The notes: generated by a model from the letters alone, not told the origin. Positions 1-6,943 are shown, counted from the first letter of the stretch. The stretch is 14,467 nt of DNA from Flavobacteriales bacterium UBA5933 (GCA_002430925.1 DJDD01000040.1:6055-20521), one strand, 5' to 3'. A program made the numbers and translations.

Positions 1-581
1 TTCTGATAATTGTTACTATTATTAGTATTCATTTTATCAGCAGAAACTAATTGATCATCAACTTTTCTTAAATCAATTTTACCATCAGATAAATCATATA
101 AATGATTAAATATTACATAATCATCAACTGTATCTTTATTCCAAAGCAAGTAGCATTTTTTCATGTGATTAGCAATGGCAAAATACAAACCTTCTCTTTT
201 TTCTCCTTCTTCCCAAGTTACAGCTACATCAATCATTTTACGAATATTGTTTCCGTAATATCTGTATTTATATATGCTTTGTGGGTAATCTACTTTATTT
301 GGTTTACTATTTACAGTGTCTTTTTTTGTAGGGATAGGATAGGGTGAATTAACATCCAAATCGAATTCTGCCATTATAAATAGCTGATCCCATAATTTAT
401 GCTGAAAATCTGGGACATCGCGTAAATGAGGATTTAACTCTCCCATTACTTCAATAATAATTTCCGCGAATCCGTTACGTTCTTTTTCGTCTGTGATTGT
501 TTTACAATAATCTACCATTTCTTGAATATGACGACCATATTCTGGAATAATTAATTGTGAACGAAGTGTATTATATTCCAT
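1..581 (-). CDS. DUF4290 domain protein, 5' part (runs off left edge)
   Basis: The minus strand reads open from an ATG at 581-579 to the window edge: 193 codons with no stop, so the C-terminus is missing. The N-terminus starts MEYNTLRSQL and continues with IIPEYGRHIQEMVDYC (residues 11-26), MGELNPHLRDVPDF (46-59) and HKLWDQLFIMAEFDLD (61-76). This pattern is characteristic of DUF4290, a family I know only from Bacteroidota. No signal peptide or membrane segment is seen, so it is probably cytosolic. The visible end is Asn-rich (MNTNNSNNYQ). Function is unknown. From memory, this family often sits just upstream of murA (peptidoglycan precursor synthesis), which would lie beyond the left edge; that is an expectation, not something visible here. 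A TAnnTTTG promoter element lies 25 bases upstream of the start. Family call is firm. Confidence 0.88.
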   Translation of the reverse strand, partial: MEYNTLRSQLIIPEYGRHIQEMVDYCKTITDEKERNGFAEIIIEVMGELNPHLRDVPDFQHKLWDQLFIMAEFDLDVNSPYPIPTKKDTVNSKPNKVDYPQSIYKYRYYGNNIRKMIDVAVTWEEGEKREGLYFAIANHMKKCYLLWNKDTVDDYVIFNHLYDLSDGKIDLRKVDDQLVSADKMNTNNSNNYQ

Positions 582-605
582 TGTAAGTTTATACTATGTA
601 CGTTG

Positions 606-613
606 CAAATTTA
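606..613 (-). promoter_or_regulatory. TAnnTTTG -7 promoter element for the DUF4290 gene
   Basis: The minus strand reads TAAATTTG, an exact match to the Bacteroidota sigma-ABfr -7 consensus TAnnTTTG, ending 24 bases before the ATG at 581. Transcription would start near 599-601, giving a leader of about 20 bases. I see no clear TTG -33 element; that position is partly occupied by the palindrome at 620-633. Confidence 0.55.
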
Positions 614-619
614 TAAATT

Positions 620-633
620 AATATTCGAATATT
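620..633. repeat. 14-base perfect palindrome upstream of the DUF4290 promoter
   Basis: AATATTCGAATATT is self-complementary over its whole length and sits 6 bases upstream (on the minus strand) of the -7 element at 606-613. This is where an operator or activator site would be expected. In such AT-rich DNA a chance palindrome of this length is possible, so the regulatory role is only a suggestion. Confidence 0.3.
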
Positions 634-652
634 GAGGTGTGTTATCTACTTT

Positions 653-681
653 AGAATAATAAAATTTTATTAAATTATTCT
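653..681 (-). terminator. AT-rich inverted repeat at the end of the PNGase F-like gene
   Basis: AGAATAAT (653-660) pairs with ATTATTCT (674-681), and between them lies the smaller perfect palindrome AATAAAATTTTATT (658-671). The repeat overlaps the stop codon of the gene ending at 675. It could be a weak transcript end, but the stem is almost pure A/T and no clear U-run follows on the minus strand. Confidence 0.25.
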
Positions 682-2351
682 CCAATTAAAACACCTGAAA
701 CATTCCAATAACTAAAACTATTACCTTCTGATCTACCTTGAGGTATTTTGATTTGAATAGTGTGTTTACCAGCTTTTAAATTACCTAAATCTATATAATA
801 AGGATTTGTTAAGGTTCCTGGGCACCAATTTGATCGGCTATAATCTGAAGATGATAAACCATTGTCAAAATTACCTGAAGCAGGATTGTATGTTCTGTAA
901 GATCCACAATCTTGTCGCCAAGGAATAATATTAAAAACCTTTTGGTTGTCAACAAATATAGTGTTTTCTTTTGGAACAAACTCATCTCCATTTTCCCAAC
1001 CACCATGTCCGGTAGTTATAAAACGTAGTTTAGCATTGTCATAATCTTCATTCAAGGTAAATTCAACTTGTAGTCCTTTGCTGTCTGAAAATAGTGTTGA
1101 ATATTCTTGTCCAGACATTTCCATTACATTTACAGTATTGAAAATTGAAAATGATTTTTGAATAGGGAGTGTAGTTTTTGATGGAGGATGAATCGTTAAA
1201 TTTGATGAAATAATATGTCCTCCGCCATCATAATTACCAATGAAATAACCTATATATACTTCTTTATTAGATAATAAGGATTGGAATTCAGATATTTCTT
1301 GACGATAATCAACTTCATTTTGCCAATTTACATTTTTGATAGAAATGTGATTAAATTTATTTATTCCAAAAGGAGTAAAAAATCTCATTAATTCAATATT
1401 TGATTTAAAATTTTCTGTAGAGAAATAACCTTGGTATTTTTTACCATCACCATTTGTATAAATAGGTAATTGGTTTACACCATTTTTTAAGGCATCTAAA
1501 AAATTAATTGAATTATTAGTAGGGATTAAGAAAACGGAACCTGTTCTATCGTAAGCATCTCCATTAGATTTTTCTTTGACATCAATAAAAAGCTGACTTC
1601 CTTCTTTTATAATTGGTAATTTTATTTTTCTAACTACAACTGTACCGTTAGAAAATCTTAAAATAGAATCATTTGATTCAATTTCTGAACTGAAATTAAT
1701 TTGTTGATTTACTAATAAAGGAATCTGAATAAATTTATTTTTCCATATAATGTCTTTGTAAGTTAATAAATCAACAGATTCTTGATCAATTTCTTTTTTT
1801 ATATATATACTAGGTTCTAAATTTTTTAAATTCTCAATTTTAGATGCTTTTATAGTAAAATTATTATTTCGAGTCATTTCTAAAACTAAACCTAAATTTA
1901 TTCCTAATGACGTAGGAGCAGCATTTACACCTATATTGTTTACGAACCAAATATCAATTTTATTAGAATTAATAGTAGTAGTTGCTTTCTGGCAACGTAA
2001 TCCTAGAATTCTTTTTGTTTCTTTAGTAATTTTAAAAACTGGTTTATTAATTATTAAAGAATCATTACTTGTAATGGAATGAATTGAATCAAATTGAGTG
2101 ATATAAGTTAATAATGTTGGTTTTTTCTTATTGAAATAAGAAATTTCATTGGGATAGTTTTTTTTGGTATTAAAACTATTTTCTGTGCCAATTACTGTCT
2201 CATTAATATTTGTAAGAACTTTAATTTTATTTTTATCATCAACTTTTTTTTCATTAGAATATTTATCATAACTAATTAAATAAGTGTCTTGACCAAAAAC
2301 ATTAAATGCAATTAATAGCCAAAAAGTAAAAAGTAAATATTTGATTTTCAT
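675..2351 (-). CDS. Secreted PNGase F-type peptide N-glycosidase with GLPGLI-like N-terminal domain
   Basis: Predicted enzyme that cuts N-glycans from asparagine on glycoproteins, exported by Sec. The 558-residue protein begins with a signal peptide (1-20, cleaved about FG|QD). Residues about 21-190 look like the GLPGLI family (TIGR01200 type), with GLRCQKATT (117-125) and a degenerate GINLGLVLEM (150-159). Residues about 220-390 and 395-558 align by eye with the two jelly-roll domains of PNGase F. GDAYDR (264-269) matches its CDEWDR, so D268 equals catalytic D60. RFFTPFG (323-329) matches RFITPYW. GDEF (455-458) matches CAEW, so E457 equals E206. C482 and WCPG (509-512) match the C231-C252 disulfide region. 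The position of E118 is G368, a notable change. The whole resembles PNGase F-II type enzymes, which I recall carry an extra N-terminal domain. It is divergent from the HAD gene; the 165 bases between the two starts show no exact TAnnTTTG on this strand. Glycosidase activity is inferred. Confidence 0.78.
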   Translation of the reverse strand: MKIKYLLFTFWLLIAFNVFGQDTYLISYDKYSNEKKVDDKNKIKVLTNINETVIGTENSFNTKKNYPNEISYFNKKKPTLLTYITQFDSIHSITSNDSLIINKPVFKITKETKRILGLRCQKATTTINSNKIDIWFVNNIGVNAAPTSLGINLGLVLEMTRNNNFTIKASKIENLKNLEPSIYIKKEIDQESVDLLTYKDIIWKNKFIQIPLLVNQQINFSSEIESNDSILRFSNGTVVVRKIKLPIIKEGSQLFIDVKEKSNGDAYDRTGSVFLIPTNNSINFLDALKNGVNQLPIYTNGDGKKYQGYFSTENFKSNIELMRFFTPFGINKFNHISIKNVNWQNEVDYRQEISEFQSLLSNKEVYIGYFIGNYDGGGHIISSNLTIHPPSKTTLPIQKSFSIFNTVNVMEMSGQEYSTLFSDSKGLQVEFTLNEDYDNAKLRFITTGHGGWENGDEFVPKENTIFVDNQKVFNIIPWRQDCGSYRTYNPASGNFDNGLSSSDYSRSNWCPGTLTNPYYIDLGNLKAGKHTIQIKIPQGRSEGNSFSYWNVSGVLIGE

Positions 2352-2481
2352 TTTGTTTTTAAGAACTAGTGTATATATAAAGTATCAGACTAAAATACAA
2401 TATTTAACAAATTATGCAAAATATTATTCTATTTCTGAAACAAATATGACTGAATTTACTTAAAATTAATAATAGAGGTAT

Positions 2482-2489
2482 TAATTTTG
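2482..2489 (+). promoter_or_regulatory. TAnnTTTG -7 promoter element for the HAD phosphatase gene
   Basis: TAATTTTG matches TAnnTTTG exactly and ends 27 bases before the ATG at 2517. A start of transcription near 2495 would place the in-frame TTG at 2487 upstream of the transcript. This argues for the ATG at 2517 as the real start codon. Confidence 0.6.
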
Positions 2490-2516
2490 TGGTATAACCA
2501 TAAAAATAAAAATATT

Positions 2517-3299
2517 ATGATAGACTCTTTTTTCTTTGATTTCGATGGAACTTTACAAGGTTTTAAAAATCATGAATTATCTGAATCTACAAGAGATGCA
2601 CTTTATAAATTAAAACAAAACAATAAAAAAATATACATTGCGACAGGACGTAATTTGTCTGATATGCCACAAAGTATATTTGATATTGGTTTTGATGGTT
2701 ATATAAATAACAATGGTGGTGTTTGCTCTGATATCGATAGAAATATATTTTTTACAGAATTTATAAATCCTAGTGATATAGAAGCTTTATTAGAATATGA
2801 TAAACAAAACCCTGTTGCATTTTCTTATATGAGTACAGAAAATCCTTTTAGTATTAATCGTGTAAATGAAAATATAGAAAAATCTTTTAAGCACTTTGGA
2901 TTGAAAGTTCCTGAAGTTAAAAACCCAAGAGAACTTCCAAAAGATAATATTATTCAAATGAATCTTTTTGTAAACGAAAAAGAAGAAAATTTCTTGTTGG
3001 AAAATGTATTAAAAAACAGTGTCGCAACTCGATGGATAGAGTATTTTGCAGATATTAATCCTCAAGATATTAATAAAATGGAAGGAATAAAAAGAATTGC
3101 TGAACGAGATAATTTAGATTTATCTAAAACAATGTCATTTGGTGATGGAGGTAACGATATAAAAATGTTACAAGGTTGTAAAATTGGAGTAGCAATGGGA
3201 AATGCAAACGACAATGTAAAAGAAATAGCAGATCATATAACAAGTTCTGTTGATGAACATGGTGTTTGGAATGCCTTGAAACATTTTAATTTTATTTAA
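2517..3299 (+). CDS. Cof-type HAD-IIB family phosphatase
   Basis: Cytosolic haloacid dehalogenase-superfamily hydrolase, probably a phosphatase on sugar phosphates, nucleotides or a similar small substrate. All four HAD motifs are present in the 260-residue product. Motif I is DFDGT (8-12; nucleophile D8, acid/base D10). Motif II is the ATGR stretch with T43. Motif III is K187, in INKMEGI. Motif IV is GDGGND (209-214). The central part, about 85-180, is the C2B cap expected of HAD-IIB/Cof proteins, and the length is typical. The start is the ATG at 2517, directly before the conserved beta-strand; an upstream in-frame TTG (2487) overlaps the promoter element and was not used. No Shine-Dalgarno sequence is seen, as usual in this phylum. 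The gene is monocistronic, ended by the hairpin at 3322-3346. Substrate cannot be told from sequence. Confidence 0.92.
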   Translation: MIDSFFFDFDGTLQGFKNHELSESTRDALYKLKQNNKKIYIATGRNLSDMPQSIFDIGFDGYINNNGGVCSDIDRNIFFTEFINPSDIEALLEYDKQNPVAFSYMSTENPFSINRVNENIEKSFKHFGLKVPEVKNPRELPKDNIIQMNLFVNEKEENFLLENVLKNSVATRWIEYFADINPQDINKMEGIKRIAERDNLDLSKTMSFGDGGNDIKMLQGCKIGVAMGNANDNVKEIADHITSSVDEHGVWNALKHFNFI

Positions 3300-3321
3300 A
3301 TTTATTTCTTTATAGTACAAA

Positions 3322-3346
3322 AAGACTTGCTTAAGAAGCAAGTCTT
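3322..3346. terminator. Bidirectional intrinsic terminator between convergent genes
   Basis: AAGACTTGCTT (3322-3332) and AAGCAAGTCTT (3336-3346) form a perfect 11-bp stem with a 3-base loop. On the plus strand it is followed by ATTTTTTTTAT; on the minus strand by TTTTGTAC. It therefore can end both the HAD transcript (stop at 3299) and the DUF4303 transcript (stop at 3353). Confidence 0.9.
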
Positions 3347-3352
3347 ATTTTT

Positions 3353-3904
3353 TTATAGAACTTTTCGTCTTTTATCCCATGATTTCATCCAATCCAAATA
3401 ATCATCTTTATAGTGATTATCATTTAATTTTTGAATGATTGCTTTTTGTCTTTCTTTATTTAAGTCTTCATCAATTACAGAAAAATTAAGAAAAATTTCT
3501 TTTCCTGTTTCTTTTCTAAAGAATTCTTCATTTTTTAATTCTTCTAAGACTTCAATACATTTTTTATTAATTTGCTGTTGAAAATTATAAAACCAATCTT
3601 CGTCATCATCATGCTTTTCTACTATTAATTTGCAATTATCATTAATTGCGTTAAATAATTCTTCTGCACCTTTATATTCATATTTCCATTCAGAAGGTTC
3701 GTATTTATAATAGTAAAAGTCATCGTCATCAGATACTTCTTTAAAATATTCTAAAGAATTTGATGAAGGATGTATAGAAATTTTAGAGTCATTGTTACAT
3801 AATGCGAAGGAATAAATTTCCTCATTTGGGTTTTGATTATAGATTTCTAAAAATGCTTGTTTGGTAGATAGAGTTAATTGTTTTTTGAACTCATTAAAAT
3901 CCAT
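3353..3904 (-). CDS. DUF4303 family protein
   Basis: A 183-residue, acidic, probably cytosolic protein without signal peptide or membrane segment. It carries the DUF4303 pattern: an N-terminal helix TKQAFLEIY (14-22), then IYSFALCNND (30-39), YEPSEWKYEYKGAEELFNAI (68-87) and a C-terminal block with EIFLNFSVIDED (136-147). A run of aspartates (59-62, and 99-103 with one Glu) is conspicuous. Function of the family is not known to me, and no toxin or other partner gene is adjacent, so I assign no role. It converges on the HAD gene and shares its terminator. The region upstream (3905-4059) is shared with the divergent outer-membrane barrel gene. A near-match TATTATTTG to the -7 consensus, with one extra spacer base, lies about 70 bases upstream and is too weak to call. 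Confidence 0.7.
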   Translation of the reverse strand: MDFNEFKKQLTLSTKQAFLEIYNQNPNEEIYSFALCNNDSKISIHPSSNSLEYFKEVSDDDDFYYYKYEPSEWKYEYKGAEELFNAINDNCKLIVEKHDDDEDWFYNFQQQINKKCIEVLEELKNEEFFRKETGKEIFLNFSVIDEDLNKERQKAIIQKLNDNHYKDDYLDWMKSWDKRRKVL

Positions 3905-4002
3905 TCATTAATAATTTTAATTGATAAAATAATTCTAAATTAATTTTTCAGAAAAGTAAAAAAAATTCTACAAATAATAAAATAATGTTAATTTATTTTT
4001 TT

Positions 4003-4028
4003 TGTAACTTTTAACTACAACCTACGTC
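4003..4028 (+). promoter_or_regulatory. Putative ECF sigma-factor promoter of the outer-membrane barrel gene
   Basis: TGTAAC (4003-4008) and CGTC (4025-4028) are separated by 16 bases. An AAC-containing -35 and a CGTC-like -10 at this distance are the general signature of ECF sigma-factor promoters. The predicted start, near 4034-4037, would give a leader of about 25 bases before the ATG at 4060. No TAnnTTTG housekeeping element is seen in the same place. No sigma or anti-sigma gene lies in the window. Confidence 0.55.
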
Positions 4029-4059
4029 TTATAGGTGATTACAATAATTAACTAATACT

Positions 4060-6447
4060 ATGAATAAGTTTTTTTTTAATATACTGTTTTGTTTATCAGC
4101 TACATTTGGTTATTCACAAGATGAGTATAGAGTTAAAATAAAAAATGAAGATAAATTTCCTATATCATATGTTGATATTATTATTATAAAAGATAATAAA
4201 GTGTTAAAAGAACTATCAACAGATGAAAAAGGAGAATTTTTAGTTGTTTTAGAGAAAGGAAATTATATTATAAAGATAGAAGAAGCAGGAATTTTACTTA
4301 ATTCTCAGTCAATATACTTCGAAAATGATAAAGAAATTAATTTATTAGTTATTTCACAAAATGAAAATATATCCCTTGGAGAAACTGTTATCACTAGTCA
4401 GAAAAAGTTAGTTGAAAAAAAGGTTGATAGAATAATTTTTAATGCAGATATGGCTGAAGGAGCTAGAGGAGGAGATGCATTAGATTTATTGAAACTAGCA
4501 CCCAGAGTAAAAGTTGAAAATGATGTAATTTCAATTATAGGAAAAAGTAATTTACTTATCATGGTAAATGATCGTTTATTACAAATAACAGGTGATCAGT
4601 TAATAAATTATTTAAAATCACTTCGTGCAGATGAAATAGAAAAAGTTGAAGTGATTACAAATCCTCCTGCAAAATATCAAGCTACTGGAAATAGTGGAAT
4701 TTTGAATATAGTTCTAAAAAATGGGAAAAATGATTCGTGGAATGGTACAGTTACTTCAACATTTGGTCATTATAATAAACCGAATTTAAGGAATGGAGCA
4801 ACATTTAATTATAGAAAAGATAAATGGACAATAGTTTCTAATATTTTTCAAGGTTTTGGACAGTACGAATCTATAGGGCAATCTGATATTTTTTTTAAAG
4901 AGAAAAATGAATTATGGATAGAAAGAGAGATATATAAAAATAATTTTAAAAATATTGGTGGTAAACTAGGTATAGATTATCAAATTTCTAATAAAATAAC
5001 CACAGGTTTTAATGCTGATATATATGATGGAAAGGATAATATTGTTGGTAAAACATATACTTATGTAAGAGCAATTGATACAAGTGATTTAAAAAATACA
5101 ATTATTAATGATAGAAAAGGGGGGAATAGTAATATAAAATACAATACCTTGAATTATCATTTTATTTATATAATGGATTCTATTGGAAAAAAACTTACTG
5201 TTGATTTTGATTGGGTAAATTATAACAATAACAAGATTGACATAGCATCCAATAGATTTTATAATAATCAAAATGAAGAAAATAATAATGAATATGTAGG
5301 AAATAAAAGTCTTTCAGACCAAAAAGCTAATAATTACAGTGTTAATATAGACATGGAGCACCCAATAGAATCTTGGAAATTAAACTATGGTACTCGATAC
5401 AGTTTTACAAAAAATAACAGTGATAATCTGTTTTATGATACAACAAGTGGTAATCCAATTTTTGATTTAAATAAGAGTAACAGTTTTTATTATAAAGAAA
5501 ATATTTTTGCAATTTATACATCTTTAGACAAAGAAATTACGGAAAAATTATCTGCAAAAATAGGGTTGAGGTATGAGAATACAAATGCTAATGGATATTC
5601 CCCGCAAGAAAATCAAAAAGATATATATAAATACGAAGGATTTTTTCCTACAGCATATTTACTTTATAAACCTTCAGAAAATCATTCTCTTAGTATAAAT
5701 TTTGGAAAAAGAATAGATCGTCCATCAATGTCTCAACTAAATCCTTTTCGTACAATTTATTCACCTTATTCTTTTGCTCAAGGTAATCCTGAATTAAGAC
5801 CTTCGTATTCGTATAATTACGAACTAGAATATGGATACAAAGATTTAGCAATTACTACATTGTATTATAGAAAATCTAAAAGTGAAGTAACACAGTTGAT
5901 TATAGTTGATGAAGAGAATACAAGTCAAAACTGGATGCCTTATAATTATGCAAATACAGAAAGTTATGGTTTAAGTGAAAATTTGAATTTTAAACTTTTT
6001 AAATGGTGGAAGGTTAACGGTTCTATAGATTTGTTTTATAGAAAAACAAAAGGAATCATTCCTGCATTTAATTATACATTAGATGGTTTCAACGGACAAT
6101 TTGGTTTAACAAATAATCTAGATTTAAATAAATCTAAAACAATATTATTTAATCATACAACAAATTTTACTGCAAGAGGAAATGATGGACTTGATGATAC
6201 GCGTTCATTGTGGTATTCATCTCTTGGTATAAGAACGTTGTTTCTAAATAAAAAATTACAACTTTCGTTTAATGTAAATAATGTATTTCAAAACAGAGCT
6301 TTTCAAAGTGTTACGTACAGTAATAATAATAAAACTGTATACACAGGTCAATCTGTACGAAATTATAGAATTGGATTAACATATAATTTCGGAAAGAAAT
6401 TTGAAATTGTAGAATCTAAAAGTAGTTCAGAAAAAAATAGATTATAA
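4060..6447 (+). CDS. Outer-membrane beta-barrel protein, TonB-receptor-like (OMP_b-brl_3 type)
   Basis: A 795-residue outer-membrane protein resembling TonB-dependent receptors, with no recognised ligand. A signal peptide covers 1-19 (cleavage near YS|QD). Residues 21-100 form a carboxypeptidase-regulatory-like beta-sandwich (STDEKGEFLVVLEKGNY, 53-69). Residues about 105-225 form a plug-like domain: SLGETVITSQKKLVEKKVDR (105-124), LDLLKLAPRVKV (141-152), IEKVEVITNPPAKY (193-206) and GNSGILNIVLKN (210-221). The rest is a barrel rich in alternating aromatic and polar strands; the last strand, YRIGLTYNFGKKF, is followed by a charged tail of 14 residues (782-795). No SusD-like partner gene follows, so it is not a classical SusCD glycan-uptake pair. 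No clear TonB box was seen. The likely ECF-type promoter directly upstream suggests control by an envelope signal or alternative sigma factor. Start ATG is supported by the signal peptide. Confidence 0.85.
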   Translation: MNKFFFNILFCLSATFGYSQDEYRVKIKNEDKFPISYVDIIIIKDNKVLKELSTDEKGEFLVVLEKGNYIIKIEEAGILLNSQSIYFENDKEINLLVISQNENISLGETVITSQKKLVEKKVDRIIFNADMAEGARGGDALDLLKLAPRVKVENDVISIIGKSNLLIMVNDRLLQITGDQLINYLKSLRADEIEKVEVITNPPAKYQATGNSGILNIVLKNGKNDSWNGTVTSTFGHYNKPNLRNGATFNYRKDKWTIVSNIFQGFGQYESIGQSDIFFKEKNELWIEREIYKNNFKNIGGKLGIDYQISNKITTGFNADIYDGKDNIVGKTYTYVRAIDTSDLKNTIINDRKGGNSNIKYNTLNYHFIYIMDSIGKKLTVDFDWVNYNNNKIDIASNRFYNNQNEENNNEYVGNKSLSDQKANNYSVNIDMEHPIESWKLNYGTRYSFTKNNSDNLFYDTTSGNPIFDLNKSNSFYYKENIFAIYTSLDKEITEKLSAKIGLRYENTNANGYSPQENQKDIYKYEGFFPTAYLLYKPSENHSLSINFGKRIDRPSMSQLNPFRTIYSPYSFAQGNPELRPSYSYNYELEYGYKDLAITTLYYRKSKSEVTQLIIVDEENTSQNWMPYNYANTESYGLSENLNFKLFKWWKVNGSIDLFYRKTKGIIPAFNYTLDGFNGQFGLTNNLDLNKSKTILFNHTTNFTARGNDGLDDTRSLWYSSLGIRTLFLNKKLQLSFNVNNVFQNRAFQSVTYSNNNKTVYTGQSVRNYRIGLTYNFGKKFEIVESKSSSEKNRL

Positions 6448-6481
6448 AAGAAAGATGAGGTTTTTATTAAACATAATTTTT

Positions 6482-6577
6482 AGGGCAATCCCTTCGGTCG
6501 CGCTTTTCGTTTCAATCTTTTTACATCGCTAGATCGCTCCGTAAAAAGGATTTCCGCTACAATCGCTATTGCAAATA
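6482..6577. repeat. Dispersed-type intergenic repeat element with hairpin core
   Basis: The stretch is visibly richer in G/C than its surroundings. It contains GGGCAATCCC (6483-6492), TTCGGTCGCGC, an 8-bp stem CTTTTTAC/GTAAAAAG (6517-6524 with 6541-6548) around a loop with the direct repeat ATCGCT (6525-6530 and 6533-6538), and TTTCCGCTACAATCGCT (6551-6567). I recall very similar intergenic sequences from many Flavobacteriia genomes, where they occur in multiple copies. Only one copy is in this window, so repetition is inferred. End points are approximate. Confidence 0.55.
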
Positions 6578-6661
6578 AGTTTTGAGTTATTAGTTTTAAG
6601 TATTAAGTGATATAACTTAATAACATAAACACTGGAAACTTGAACACAGTAAAGCTCAAAA

Positions 6662-6696
6662 GATTCTTCGACGGGCTCAGAATGACATTCAAGAAT
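6662..6696. repeat. HSEPVEES-type intergenic repeat
   Basis: GATTCTTCGACGGGCTCAG followed by AATGAC (6662-6686) belongs to a widespread bacterial intergenic repeat whose reverse-strand translation gives the tell-tale peptide CHSEPVEES. The ends ATTCTT (6663-6668) and AAGAAT (6691-6696) are inverted copies, so the unit can fold. It has no coding meaning here. Confidence 0.65.
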
Positions 6697-6798
6697 GTTA
6701 GGTGAGAAAATATTTTTCATAGTATTCAGAATGAAATTTTTATAAAGCTTGTACATTTCCTGAAAAAAGTTTTTACTCAAAAAACTGATTAGCCAATG

Positions 6799-6822
6799 AA
6801 AACAACCTTGAAAAGTTGTTTT
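6799..6822 (+). terminator. Hairpin, possible terminator facing the barrel gene
   Basis: AAAACAAC (6799-6806) pairs with GTTGTTTT (6815-6822) around an 8-base loop, ending in a T-run at 6819-6823. It lies about 350 bases after the barrel stop codon, so it may end read-through from that gene, or may be part of the repeat cluster. Confidence 0.35.
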
Positions 6823-6857
6823 TGTTGGATACTTTTAGATAACAACTCGGGCGAGGA

Positions 6858-6873
6858 GCAACAGTAAAGTTGC
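6858..6873. repeat. Short inverted repeat GCAAC/GTTGC
   Basis: GCAAC (6858-6862) and GTTGC (6869-6873) flank AGTAAA and are followed by GTTTTCTTTC. Together with the GC-richer ACTCGGGCGAGGAG just before, it looks like another intergenic repeat unit rather than random AT-rich DNA. Confidence 0.3.
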
Positions 6874-6892
6874 GTTTTCTTTCAAAAATAAA

Positions 6893-6918
6893 AAAACAAC
6901 TCAAAGAAGAGTTGTTTT
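6893..6918 (-). terminator. Intrinsic terminator of the exporter/ABC-F operon
   Basis: On the minus strand AAAACAACTC (6909-6918) and GAGTTGTTTT (6893-6902) form a perfect 10-bp stem with a 6-base loop, followed by a T-run. It starts 25 bases after the ABC-F stop codon and is the natural end of the four-gene operon. Its A/T ends could also serve plus-strand transcripts. Confidence 0.8.
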
Positions 6919-6943
6919 CTATTTTTATATTAGTAAACGATTT

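Larger units (their letters stand above)
6448..6943. other. Gene-free region of about 500 bases made of repeats and hairpins
   Basis: I find no credible coding region here. It holds a GC-richer element at 6482-6577, a HSEPVEES-type repeat at 6662-6696, three hairpins (6799-6822, 6858-6873, 6893-6918) and simple AT-rich DNA between them. An 84-codon frame on the minus strand (6529-6780) is the translation of these repeats and not a gene. The region separates two converging transcription units, the barrel gene and the ABC-F operon, a place where such elements often settle. Confidence 0.7.

Noticed and set aside
102..347. Open frame of 81 residues on the plus strand near the left edge
   Set aside because: It is the opposite-strand shadow of the DUF4290 gene, whose conserved motifs run straight through it; the hydrophobic, Phe-rich peptide is an artefact of AT-rich DNA.
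2487..2516. Upstream TTG start giving the HAD protein ten extra residues
   Set aside because: The TTG lies within the TAATTTTG promoter element, and the extra residues precede the conserved first strand of the HAD fold without adding to it. The ATG at 2517 is preferred.
3353..3904. DUF4303 gene as an immunity gene of a toxin system
   Set aside because: No toxin, secretion-marker or other immunity-type gene is adjacent; it sits between a phosphatase and an outer-membrane protein. Nothing in the window supports the role.
4060..6447. SusC-type glycan importer
   Set aside because: There is no SusD-like lipoprotein gene beside it, the protein is shorter than typical SusC, and its plug and barrel fit the OMP_b-brl_3 type better.
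6529..6780. Open frame of 83 residues on the minus strand in the gene-free region
   Set aside because: It translates the intergenic repeats (peptide CHSEPVEES in the middle), has no family resemblance, and its composition is unlike the neighbouring proteins.
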